A stretch of DNA of 64,000 nucleotides from Actinomadura sp. K4S16 (GTDB taxonomy: Bacteria > Actinomycetota > Actinomycetes > Streptosporangiales > Streptosporangiaceae): positions 1 to 64,000 of the forward strand of contig NZ_BDDE01000033.1 in NCBI RefSeq assembly GCF_008327685.1, in the 5' to 3' direction. The notes under the pieces were generated by a model. That model did no database searches. It saw nothing but the letters and a program-made list of their open reading frames with translations, and was not told the origin of the DNA. This document shows positions 7,725 to 17,349 of the stretch, in pieces; within the stretch, counting starts at the first letter, position 1, and the number at the start of each line of letters is the position of its first letter. Both the position numbers and the translations under genes were made by a program.

Positions 7725-8720
7725 TCAGAGCGTCTTGCCGAGGGCCTTGATCGGCATCTGGAGCTCGGTGAGCAGGTCCAGGTCCTGCTGCGCCGGACGG
7801 CCCAGCGTGGTGAGGTAGTTGCCGACGATGACGGCGTTGATGCCGCCGAGCATGCCCTCACGGGTGCCGAGGTCGCCGAGGGTGAGCTCGCGGCCCCCGG
7901 CGTAGCGCAGGATGGTGCGGGGCAGGGCGAGCCGGAACGCGGCGATCGTCTTCAGCGCCTCGGTGCCCTCGACCAGCGGGTAGTCGGCGAACGGGGTGCC
8001 GGGGCGCGGCGCGAGGAAGTTCAGCGGGACCTCGTCGGGCTCCAGCTCCGCGAGCTGCCCGGCGAACTCGGCGCGCTGCTCGACGCTCTCCCCCATGCCG
8101 ACGATGCCGCCGCAGCAGACCTCCATGCCGGCGTCCTTGACCATGCGGAGGGTGTCCCAGCGCTCCTCCCACGAGTGCGTGGTGACCACGTTCGGGAAGT
8201 GGGAGCGGGCCGTCTCCAGGTTGTGGTTGTAGCGGTGGACGCCCATCGCGGCCAGTTCGTCCACCTGCTCCTGGGTGAGCATGCCGAGCGAGCACGCGAT
8301 GTTGATCTCGACGGCGTCGTTGATGGCCTTGACGCCCTCGCGGACCTGCGACATCAGCCGCTCGTCCGGGCCGCGCACGGCGGCCACGATGCAGAACTCG
8401 GTGGCGCCCGTCCCGGCGGTCTCCTTCGCCGCCTCGACCAGCTCGGGGATGTTCAGCCACACCGACCGGACGGGCGACTCGAACTTGCCGGACTGCGAGC
8501 AGAAGTGGCAGTCCTCCGGGCAGCCGCCGGTCTTCAGCGAGACGATCCCCTCCACCTCGACCTCCGGCCCGCACCACCGCATCCGGACGTCGTGGGCGAG
8601 CGCGAGGAGGTCCTGCAGCCGGTCGTCCGGCAGGTTCAGCACCTCCAGGACCTGCTGCTCCGACAGGCCTCGGCCCTCGTCCAGTACCTGGCGGCGCGCG
8701 ATGTCGAGGATGTCCGTCAC
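7725..8720 (-). CDS. bioB: Biotin synthase (BioB), radical SAM
   Basis: A 331-residue radical-SAM enzyme that inserts sulfur into dethiobiotin. The [4Fe-4S] motif CxxxCxxC is at C67, C71 and C74 (GGCPEDCHFCSQSG). Further conserved segments are YNHNLET, GGIVGMGES and FLAPRPGTPF. The GTG start at 8720 overlaps the bioD stop (GTGA), so bioD-bioB is a coupled operon. The open frame continues upstream of this start, but the extra part belongs to bioD read out of frame. Actinobacterial BioB enzymes of this kind are reported to need a small helper, BsaP; a matching gene lies 2 kb away at 10821-11000. Confidence 0.94.
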   Translation of the reverse strand: MTDILDIARRQVLDEGRGLSEQQVLEVLNLPDDRLQDLLALAHDVRMRWCGPEVEVEGIVSLKTGGCPEDCHFCSQSGKFESPVRSVWLNIPELVEAAKETAGTGATEFCIVAAVRGPDERLMSQVREGVKAINDAVEINIACSLGMLTQEQVDELAAMGVHRYNHNLETARSHFPNVVTTHSWEERWDTLRMVKDAGMEVCCGGIVGMGESVEQRAEFAGQLAELEPDEVPLNFLAPRPGTPFADYPLVEGTEALKTIAAFRLALPRTILRYAGGRELTLGDLGTREGMLGGINAVIVGNYLTTLGRPAQQDLDLLTELQMPIKALGKTL

Positions 8721-9448
8721 GTGTTCTCCTTGTCGAGGCCGTAGGCGGCGCGGAAGGCGGCGGCGTCGAACGCGCCGCCGAACGTGGGGGCCAGGCCGCG
8801 GTGCGCGGCCACGAGGAACTCCGCCGGGTCCAGGGCGCCGGCGCCGGCGGGCAGGGCCCCCGACAGCGGGCGGGCCGCGATGGTCTCCAGGTCGCGGATG
8901 TTGCTGCGCATGGCGAGGTCGGGCTCGTCCGGCCACGCGCCGATCACCACCCCGGCGAGCTGCACCCCGCGGTGCGCCATCGCCTCCAGGGTGAGCGCCG
9001 TGTGGTTGAGCGTGCCGAGGTCCGGCCGGGCGACCACCACGACTGCGGCGCCGAGCCAGCGCGCGAGGTCGGCGATCGTGGAGCCCTCGTCGTCGTAGCG
9101 GACGAGCAGGCCGCCCGCCCCCTCGACCAGCACCAGCCGCCGGTCGGCCGCCAGCTCCCGGACGCACTCGGCGACGTCCGGCATCCGTACGGGCGGCATC
9201 CCGGCGCGGCGGGCCGCCGCGGCCGGGGACAGCGGGTCGGGGAACCGCGCGCACTCGTGCACGTCGTCGATCCCGGCGAGCCTGCGGACCTCGGCGAGGT
9301 CGCCGGGCTCCCCGCCGCCGACGCCGGTCTGGCCGGGCTTGACGACGGCGACCGACGCGCCGCGCGCGGCGGCGAGCGCCGCCAGCGCCGCGGTGACGAC
9401 GGTCTTCCCCACGCCCGTGCAGGTCCCGGTCACAACGAGCACACTCAC
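8717..9448 (-). CDS. bioD: Dethiobiotin synthetase (BioD)
   Basis: A 243-residue ATP-dependent carboxylase that forms the ureido ring of dethiobiotin from DAPA and CO2. The P-loop is at the N-terminus (TGTCTGVGKTVVTAALA). KPGQTG, DPLSPAAAARRAG and VEGAGGLLVRYD are family signatures. GTG 9448 gives the usual SVLVVTGT opening; a GTG four codons earlier is possible. It is the first gene of the bioD-bioB operon, with about 115 bases of divergent promoter space before the lipoprotein gene. Confidence 0.92.
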   Translation of the reverse strand: MSVLVVTGTCTGVGKTVVTAALAALAAARGASVAVVKPGQTGVGGGEPGDLAEVRRLAGIDDVHECARFPDPLSPAAAARRAGMPPVRMPDVAECVRELAADRRLVLVEGAGGLLVRYDDEGSTIADLARWLGAAVVVVARPDLGTLNHTALTLEAMAHRGVQLAGVVIGAWPDEPDLAMRSNIRDLETIAARPLSGALPAGAGALDPAEFLVAAHRGLAPTFGGAFDAAAFRAAYGLDKENT

Positions 9449-9562
9449 AGTTCGGCACACTAGCGAAGGCGCGGATCCGGCCCGTGGCCGGACCCCACAG
9501 ACTTCCGGCGGAAGTTCTTGTATCGGACGGAACCGGGGCGGGCCGCCGAGCGTCCAACCGTC

Positions 9563-10345
9563 ATGGCCGGTCCGTACACACGCTCCCGCCGGGTGCCGGC
9601 ACTCGCCTGCGCGGCCCTGACCGCCTGCACCGCGCTGGCCGCCTGCGGCGACGACTCCGGCACCACCGGGCCCTCGCCGTCCTCCCCCGCACCCTCCACC
9701 TCATCGTCCCCCGCGGGCGACACCCCCGCAGGCGAGAGGCTCGTCCTGCGCTGGCGCAAGACCGGCGGCATCGCCGGTCTTGGCGGCCCTGGAAGCCTCC
9801 CCGACTTCTCCCTCTACTCCACGGGCGTCGCGGTGGCCCCGGCCCAGGGCGTGCCGACCGAGTACCGCCTGAAGCCCGACGCGCTGCGGCGCCTCCTCGA
9901 CGAGGCCCGCGCCGCCGGTCTCGGCCGCTCGCACACCGTCGGCGCCGGCAACGTCGCGGACGCGATCACGGTCGTCGTCACGATGGACGGCGCGACGACC
10001 CGGATCGTCCAGCCCGAGTCGCAGGCGGGCCCGGAGGCGCGGTTCCTGAAGCGGCTCGACCCCGCCGCCTGGCCCGCGTCCGACCTGGCTGGGGCGCCAA
10101 AGCCCTACAAACCGGAGAAGACCGCCGTCCTCGCCGGGCCCCCGGCGGGAGGCGCCGTCAAGACGTGGCCGCTGGAACCGCTGGGCAAGGGCGTCCAGGT
10201 GGCCGGGGCGGTCTGCACCGAGGCCCCTACCGGTAAGGTCCCGGCCATGGCCCCGGACACCGCGTGGCGCAGCGGCGGCCAGACCTACTCCGTCCGCCTG
10301 CGCCCCCTTCTCCCCGACGAGTCCTCCTGCCAGGACGTCAAGTGA
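9563..10345 (+). CDS. Putative secreted lipoprotein
   Basis: 260 residues. The N-terminus is a lipoprotein signal with twin arginines (RSRR), a hydrophobic stretch and the lipobox LAAC, which puts the lipidated cysteine at residue 28. A low-complexity Ser/Pro/Thr linker follows, then a soluble domain of unknown fold (LVLRWRKTGG, EYRLKPDALRRLLDEARAAGL). Two later cysteines (GAVCTEA and SSCQDVK) could form a disulfide. ATG 9563 puts the signal at the right distance from the start. The stop overlaps the acetyltransferase start (GTGA), so the two are probably an operon. Confidence 0.75.
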   Translation: MAGPYTRSRRVPALACAALTACTALAACGDDSGTTGPSPSSPAPSTSSSPAGDTPAGERLVLRWRKTGGIAGLGGPGSLPDFSLYSTGVAVAPAQGVPTEYRLKPDALRRLLDEARAAGLGRSHTVGAGNVADAITVVVTMDGATTRIVQPESQAGPEARFLKRLDPAAWPASDLAGAPKPYKPEKTAVLAGPPAGGAVKTWPLEPLGKGVQVAGAVCTEAPTGKVPAMAPDTAWRSGGQTYSVRLRPLLPDESSCQDVK

Positions 10346-10824
10346 TCGTGCGCACGGCGCGCCCGGACGAGTACGACCTCGTCGGCGAGCTGACCGTGGA
10401 GGTCTACGTGCGCGGCGGCCTGGTCAGCCCGTCCTCCACGTACGTTCCGAAGCTGCGGAACGCCGCCGACCGCGCGGCGAGAGCCGTACTGCTCGTGGCA
10501 GAGGACGCCGGGGAGATCGCCGGGGCCGTCGCCTACTGCCCGCCCGACAGCCCCTACGCGGAGCTGGCCGGACCGGACGAGGCCGAGATCCGCATGCTCG
10601 CCGTCCTAGAGAAGGCCCGGGGCAAGGGCGCGGGCCGCGCCATGGTGCGCGCCTGCGTCGAGCGCGCCCGCACGGCCGGTCTGGCGGGCCTGCGCCTGTC
10701 GACGCAGCGCAACATGGGGTCCGCCCAGCGCATGTACGAGAAAATGGGCTTCGTCCGCACTCCAGACCGCGACTGGACCCCGGTCCCCGGCCTCGAACTC
10801 CTCACCTACGCCCTGGCGTTCTAG
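10342..10824 (+). CDS. GNAT-family N-acetyltransferase
   Basis: 160 residues with the GNAT fold. Acetyl-CoA binding motif A is seen as EIRMLAVLEKARGKGAGRAMVRACVERA, where the usual Q/RxxGxG/A is RGKGAG. Motif B is LRLSTQRNMGSAQRMYEKMGF. The substrate is unknown. The GTG start overlaps the lipoprotein stop by four bases, with AGGA upstream. Its stop overlaps the stop of the convergent BsaP-type gene by two bases. Confidence 0.85.
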   Translation: MIVRTARPDEYDLVGELTVEVYVRGGLVSPSSTYVPKLRNAADRAARAVLLVAEDAGEIAGAVAYCPPDSPYAELAGPDEAEIRMLAVLEKARGKGAGRAMVRACVERARTAGLAGLRLSTQRNMGSAQRMYEKMGFVRTPDRDWTPVPGLELLTYALAF

Positions 10825-11000
10825 GAGGCGGGGGCGAGGGGGCCGTGCTGGGAGCAGCGGGCCGTCCAGCCCGTCGGGGTCACCTGGACGATCAGGCGGC
10901 GGCGGCAGTGGGCGCAGTAGCGGGGCGGTTCCATCCGGCGGGCGGTCCGGCAGGTGGCGTGGTCGCCCTCGGCGGGCTCGCCGCAGCGGTCGCAGTACAC
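10821..11000 (-). CDS. bsaP: BsaP-type biotin synthase auxiliary protein
   Basis: A 59-residue protein that an ordinary length cut-off would miss. It opens VYCDRCGEPAEGDHATCR and continues with PPRYCAHCRRR, VQVTPTGWTARCSQHG. Six cysteines (C3, C6, C17, C29, C32, C49) suggest a zinc ribbon or iron-sulfur site. As I recall it, this layout matches mycobacterial BsaP (Rv1590 type), which supports biotin synthase. bioB lies nearby on the same strand but is separated by bioD and two plus-strand genes. A stop lies in frame just upstream of the GTG at 11000, which fixes the start. It follows the biotin carboxylase gene by 33 bases on the same strand, so the two may be co-transcribed. Confidence 0.8.
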   Translation of the reverse strand: MYCDRCGEPAEGDHATCRTARRMEPPRYCAHCRRRLIVQVTPTGWTARCSQHGPLAPAS

Positions 11001-11033
11001 GGCGTCACTCTACGACGGGCGCCGGGGCGGTGC

Positions 11034-12395
11034 TCAGGGGGCCTGCGGGCGGCGCATGCGCACCACGAGCCCGGTGTCGTAGGTGCCGTCCGCGAACTCG
11101 GGGCGGTCGAGCACCTCGCGCAGGAAGGGCAGGTTCGTCGGCGGGCCCTCGATGCGGAGCGCGTCGAGGGCGGCGCGGGCGCGGGCCAGCGCGTGGCGGC
11201 GGTCGTCGCCGTGGACGCACAGCTTGGCCAGCAGCGGGTCGTAGTGGCGGGTGACCGTGGTGCCCTCGGCGTACCCGGCGTCGATGCGGATGCCGTCCCC
11301 GACGGGCTCCTCCCACACCGTGATCTTGCCGGTGCCGGACAGGAAGCGGTGCGGGTCCTCCGCGTGGACGCCGAACTCGATGGCGTGGCCGCGCGGGGAG
11401 GCGCCGCTGAACGATGTGGCGCCGAACGAGGCCGGCTCCCCGGCGGCGATGAGGAACTGCTGCTCGACGAGGTCGATGCCGGTGACCATCTCGGTCAGCG
11501 GGTGCTCGACCTGGAGGCGGGGGTCCATCTCCAGGAAGTGGAAGGCCTGCGCGGCGGGGTCGACCAGGAACTCGACGGTGCCCGCGCCCCGGTAGTCCAC
11601 GGCCTCGCCCGCGCGGACGGCGGCGGCCAGCATCCGCTCGCGCAGCGCCGGGCCGACGGCGGGGGACGGGGACTCCTCCACGACCTTCTGGTAGCGGCGC
11701 TGGACGGAGCAGTCGCGCTCGCCCAGCGCCACCACGGTGCCGTCGGCGAGGCCGAGGATCTGCACCTCGACGTGCCGGGCGCCCTCCACGTACCGCTCCA
11801 GCAGGATGTCGCCCCGGCCGAAGAGCCGCTCGGCGGCGGCGCGGGCCTCCTCGTAGGCCTTGCGCAGCGACGCCTCGTCGTAGGCCGCCGCCAGGCCGAT
11901 GCCGCCGCCGCCCGCGGCGGGCTTCACCATGACCGGGTAGCCGATGCGCTCGGCCTCCTCGACCGCCGTGGCCGCGTCCGGGACCGGCTCCCAGACCCCC
12001 GGCGCGACGGGGACGCCCGCCTCCTTCATCAGGTTCCGGGCGTTGATCTTGTCGCCCGTCCGGGCGATGGCGAGCGGCGGGGGGCCGACCCAGACCAGGC
12101 CGCGCTCGGCGACCCGCCGGGCGAACGCGGGGCTGGCGGAGAGGAACCCGTAGCCGGGGTGGACGGCCTGCGCGTTCGTCCGGTGCGCGGCCTCCAGGAT
12201 CGCGGCGGCGTTCAGGTAGCTGCCGGACGGCTCGGCGGGCCCGATCAGGACGGCCTCGTCCGCCTCGGCGACGAAGGGCAGCCCCTCGTCGGCCGCGGAG
12301 TACACCGCGATGGCCTTGAGCCCCATCGCGCGGGCGGTGTGCACGATCCGGCCTGCGATCTCGCCGCGGTTCGCCACGAGCACCGACTCGAACAC
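11034..12395 (-). CDS. Biotin carboxylase (AccC-type) subunit
   Basis: A 453-residue ATP-grasp enzyme that carboxylates biotin on a carrier protein, as in acyl-CoA carboxylases. Signatures are LVANRGEIA at the N-terminus, HPGYGFLS, GDKINARNLM, the glycine-rich VKPAAGGGGIG, RDCSVQRRYQKVVEESP, and LEMDPRLQVEHPLTEMVTGIDLV. In the last motif the usual metal-contact EMN is EMD. There is no attached biotinyl domain and no carboxyltransferase nearby, so partners lie elsewhere. GTG 12395 is preferred because GAGGAGG lies about 9 bases upstream; it gives the usual length of about 450. The frame remains open 67 codons further upstream. Confidence 0.9.
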   Translation of the reverse strand: MFESVLVANRGEIAGRIVHTARAMGLKAIAVYSAADEGLPFVAEADEAVLIGPAEPSGSYLNAAAILEAAHRTNAQAVHPGYGFLSASPAFARRVAERGLVWVGPPPLAIARTGDKINARNLMKEAGVPVAPGVWEPVPDAATAVEEAERIGYPVMVKPAAGGGGIGLAAAYDEASLRKAYEEARAAAERLFGRGDILLERYVEGARHVEVQILGLADGTVVALGERDCSVQRRYQKVVEESPSPAVGPALRERMLAAAVRAGEAVDYRGAGTVEFLVDPAAQAFHFLEMDPRLQVEHPLTEMVTGIDLVEQQFLIAAGEPASFGATSFSGASPRGHAIEFGVHAEDPHRFLSGTGKITVWEEPVGDGIRIDAGYAEGTTVTRHYDPLLAKLCVHGDDRRHALARARAALDALRIEGPPTNLPFLREVLDRPEFADGTYDTGLVVRMRRPQAP

Positions 12396-12787
12396 CTGCG
12401 TACTCCTCCTCATGGACGGCGGGGCCCGGCACCCCGCCCCGGCTGAGACTAGTGGGGCCGGGGGCCCCGCGTGCGGGCGTCGGCCCACATGCCCGGGTTC
12501 GCGGGTTCCACACCCGCGCGGCGCGCCTCGGCGGAAGGGTCGGCAAGGGTATCGGCGAAATCGCCGGTCTCCATTCCGGCCGCCCGGCGAAATCACAGCT
12601 CATCACGCCGGCCGTCGCGGTTGTGTCCCGGCACAATTGACTTCACCTGTGGCGGAGTTCACTGTGTGGGCGTCGCGGACGGCCTTTCCCGCAAGGACGC
12701 GGAATCCCTTTCCTCACCGGTCGGCCGCCGCATGCAGAAAAGTGCGCCGGAGTTCCCGCCCGGCGCGGCTCCCCAAGGAGGACCCCC
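12396..12787. other. Divergent intergenic region
   Basis: 392 bases between the divergent biotin carboxylase and SURNod19-like genes. The part near the carboxylase is extremely GC-rich. The last 200 bases are more mixed and should hold the promoter of the plus-strand gene, whose ribosome-binding site AAGGAGGA is at 12775-12782. Open frames crossing this gap show no recognisable protein. Confidence 0.5.
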
Positions 12788-13741
12788 TTGTCCCGAAGAA
12801 CGCTGCTCGCGCTTCTCGGCGCGTTCGCGCTGCTCGCCGGCGCCGTGCTGCCCGCCACAATGCAGCCCGCCACCGCGCAGGCCGCGCCGGCCGAGCCGGT
12901 CGCGCAGGCCCAGACCGTCACCCTCCGGTACGGCCCCTACACCATTCCCAAAGCGGCGAACGGCGAGCACGGCGAACTGCCGAACCAGATCGCCGTGGAC
13001 GTGGCGAAACCGTGCGAGAGCTGCTTCGTCACGGGGTTCAAGCCGAATCTCGTCTACGCCGACGGAAGCAACGCCAACATCAACACCGGGCCGATGCTGC
13101 ACCACGCGGTCATCTTCAATTCGGCGGCGTGGGACACCGTCTGCGGCGGGTCGCGGCGCGTCCTCGCGTCCGGCAACGAGCGGATGGAGAGCGTCTTCCC
13201 CGCCGGCTACGGGTTCCGGATGGCCCCGCTCGACCGCTGGACGCTCCTCGCCGACCTGATGAACCACGCGCACGAGGAGAAGACCGTCTACGTCCAGTTC
13301 ACCTTCACCTACCAGCCGGTGCTCGGCTCGCACATCAGGCCGGTGATCCCGCTGTGGCTGGACGCGGGCGGCTGCCTCGACTCCACCTGGGACGTCCCGG
13401 CCGGGCAGCAGAGCGAGAAGTCCAGGACGTGGCGCTCCACCGTGTCGGGCGACCTCGTCCACATCCGCGGGCACCTGCACCACGGCGGTGTCGCCGTGCA
13501 GACCGAGGACGTCACGACCGGGCGCCTGTTCTGCCGCAGCGAGGCGGAGGAGGGCGGCACGCCGGAGTTCATCGACCACCACGGCATGACCGAGGTGTCG
13601 AACATGCCGTCGTGCAGCGGCTCGCCCATCGGCCGGATCAACTTCGGCGACACCTTGAAGATCACCGCGTCCTACAAGGCGTCCGACGAGGGCTTCTCGG
13701 ACGTCATGGGGATCATGCACGGCTGGGTGACCGAAGGATGA
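12788..13741 (+). CDS. Secreted SURNod19-like protein, possible metal site
   Basis: 317 residues starting at TTG 12788, with AAGGAGGA about 6 bases upstream. A signal peptide (residues 1-33, LLALLGAFALLAGAVLPA, cut near AQAA) directs export. The mature part has features I associate with the SURNod19 family: PNQIAVDV, PCESCFVTGFKP, GPMLHHAVIFN, GHLHHGGVAVQ and GIMHGW. The paired histidines in three separate motifs look like a copper-type site, as in ascorbate-dependent monooxygenase folds, but this is inference. The stop overlaps the start of a DoxX-family gene (ATGA), so the two are coupled. Confidence 0.65.
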   Translation: MSRRTLLALLGAFALLAGAVLPATMQPATAQAAPAEPVAQAQTVTLRYGPYTIPKAANGEHGELPNQIAVDVAKPCESCFVTGFKPNLVYADGSNANINTGPMLHHAVIFNSAAWDTVCGGSRRVLASGNERMESVFPAGYGFRMAPLDRWTLLADLMNHAHEEKTVYVQFTFTYQPVLGSHIRPVIPLWLDAGGCLDSTWDVPAGQQSEKSRTWRSTVSGDLVHIRGHLHHGGVAVQTEDVTTGRLFCRSEAEEGGTPEFIDHHGMTEVSNMPSCSGSPIGRINFGDTLKITASYKASDEGFSDVMGIMHGWVTEG

Positions 13742-14172
13742 TCCCCGTGGACCGACTGGCCGAACCCGTGCTCGCGCTGTTCCGCGCCGTCGTGGGCCTG
13801 CTGTTCCTGTGCCACGGCGCGGCGTCGCTGTTCGGGGTGCTCGGCGGCAACCGGGGCAGCGGCCACGCGGTCGAGTTCGCCGCCTGGCCGGGCTGGTGGG
13901 CCGCGCTCATCCAGCTCGTCTGCGGCGCGCTGGTCCTGGCCGGGCTTCTCACCCGGCCCGCGGCCGTCCTCGCGTCCGGTTCGATGGCTTACGCGTACTT
14001 CACCGTCCACCAGCCGCACGCGCTGCTGCCGCTGCGCAACGGCGGCGAGAGCGCGGCGATGTTCTGCTGGGCGTTCCTGCTGATCGCGGTGCTCGGGCCG
14101 GGCGCCTGGGCGCTGGACGCGGTGCTGGCGAACCGCCGCCGCGAACCGGCGGCGGTCCCGTCCCGCCCCTGA
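13738..14172 (+). CDS. DoxX-family membrane protein
   Basis: 144 residues with about four transmembrane helices. It shows the DoxX pattern: an opening helix (LALFRAVVGLLFLCHGAASLFG), WWAALIQLVCGALVLAGLLTRPAA, a central helix with MAYAYF, and AMFCWAFLLIAVLGPGAWALD. Family members are linked to redox or thiol stress and to quinone reactions, but the reaction is not settled. It overlaps the SURNod19-like gene by 4 bases and is closed by a strong hairpin. Confidence 0.85.
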   Translation: MIPVDRLAEPVLALFRAVVGLLFLCHGAASLFGVLGGNRGSGHAVEFAAWPGWWAALIQLVCGALVLAGLLTRPAAVLASGSMAYAYFTVHQPHALLPLRNGGESAAMFCWAFLLIAVLGPGAWALDAVLANRRREPAAVPSRP

Positions 14173-14184
14173 AACCGCGCGGGA

Positions 14185-14214
14185 AAGGGGGCCCGGCGAG
14201 AGCCGGGCCCCCTT
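14185..14214. terminator. Hairpin terminator between convergent genes
   Basis: A perfect 13-bp stem AAGGGGGCCCGGC / GCCGGGCCCCCTT with a 4-base loop lies between the DoxX gene (ends 14172) and the EF-G-like gene (ends 14219). It probably serves both strands. Confidence 0.85.
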
Positions 14215-14218
14215 CACG

Positions 14219-16270
<2,052 letters not shown>

Positions 16271-16494
16271 CGGGAATCCTCCTGTCCTCTCTGATGACGA
16301 CCGCCGCCGGACAAGATCGTGCCGCGCGGCCTGCCGACCGTAACCGCCGCGGGAGCGCGGGCGCGAAGGGTTTTCCGGCGGGGGGCGCGGCCGCCGAGTC
16401 GACCAGGGACGATCCGAGATTGTCGCCAATTTCCGCACCAACTAGGGTGGCGGCTTACGGGACCCGCTCGGCTCCCGGACGCGGAGGTGGGCGC

Positions 16495-17253
16495 ATGACG
16501 GTGATCGCCGTACTCGGGCTCGGTGAGGCGGGCGGCGCGATCGCGCGGGACCTCGTGGCGGCGGGGGCGGTGGTGCGCGGCTACGACCCGGCCGTCCCGG
16601 CGTCCGGCGGGATCGTCCAGGCCGGGAGCGAGGCCGACGCCGCCGCCGGGGCCGGTCTCGTGCTGAGCGTCAACAGCGCGCATGACGCGGTCCCCGCCCT
16701 CAAGGCGGGGATCGGCGCCGCGCGGAACGCCGTGTGGGCCGACCTGAACACCGGGTCGCCCGGCCTGAAGCGGGAGCTGGACGCGCTCGCGCGGCGCGGC
16801 GGCGTCCGGTTCGCCGACGTGGCGATCATGGCGCCGGTGCCGGGCCGCGGGCTGCGCACGCCGATGCTGGCCTGCGCGGAGGGCGCCGGGGACGTGGCCG
16901 CCGTCCTCACCCCGCTCGGCGCCGGAATCGAGGTGATGGACGCGGAGGCGGGTGCCGCGGCCGGGCGCAAGCTGCTGCGCAGCGTGTTCTTCAAGGGGCT
17001 GGCCGGGTCGGTGGTGGAGGCTCTGGAGGCCGCGCGGGCGGCGGGCTGCGAGGACTGGCTGCGCGCGAACATCGTCGCGGAGCTCGCGGCGGCGGGCGAG
17101 CACACCGTGGACCGGCTCGTCTCCGGGACGTACCGGCACGCCGCCCGCCGCGCCGCCGAGATGGAGGCCGCCGCGGCCATGCTGGACGAGCTGGACGTCC
17201 CGCCGGCGATGGCCACCGCGAGCCGCGACCTGCTGCGGCGCCTGTCCGGGTGA
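16495..17253 (+). CDS. 6-phosphogluconate dehydrogenase-like NAD(P) reductase (DUF1932)
   Basis: 252 residues. The N-terminal Rossmann domain shows VLGLGEAGGAIARDLVAAG. The C-terminal half (GRKLLRSVFFKGLAGSVVEALEAARAAGCEDWLRANI) is the helical DUF1932 domain, which contains the Lys expected of beta-hydroxyacid dehydrogenases (FFKG). The substrate is unknown; relatives reduce or oxidise small beta-hydroxy acids. GGAGGT lies 7 bases before the ATG. It diverges from the EF-G-like gene. Confidence 0.82.
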   Translation: MTVIAVLGLGEAGGAIARDLVAAGAVVRGYDPAVPASGGIVQAGSEADAAAGAGLVLSVNSAHDAVPALKAGIGAARNAVWADLNTGSPGLKRELDALARRGGVRFADVAIMAPVPGRGLRTPMLACAEGAGDVAAVLTPLGAGIEVMDAEAGAAAGRKLLRSVFFKGLAGSVVEALEAARAAGCEDWLRANIVAELAAAGEHTVDRLVSGTYRHAARRAAEMEAAAAMLDELDVPPAMATASRDLLRRLSG

Positions 17254-17290
17254 CCGGCGCGCGGGTCCGGCGCGTCGCCGGGAGGGCGCG

Positions 17291-17338
17291 GGCGCCGGGT
17301 CCCAGGGGCGCCGGGTCCCAGGGGCGCCGGGTGCTGGG
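17291..17338 (+). repeat. Three 16-bp tandem repeats
   Basis: GGCGCCGGGTCCCAGG is present twice exactly (17291-17306 and 17307-17322) and once with three changes (17323-17338). It lies in the gap between two convergent genes. Confidence 0.9.
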
Positions 17339-17349
17339 GGCGGCGGAAA

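Noticed and set aside
7725..9557. Single 610-codon biotin synthase fusion protein
   Set aside because: The upstream part is bioD read in the wrong frame; the GTGA overlap and BioB homology place the true start at 8720.
12501..12517. tRNA T-arm-like sequence GCGGGTTCCACACCCGC
   Set aside because: No acceptor stem, D-arm or anticodon arm can be placed around it, and the loop does not fit the TTCRA consensus.
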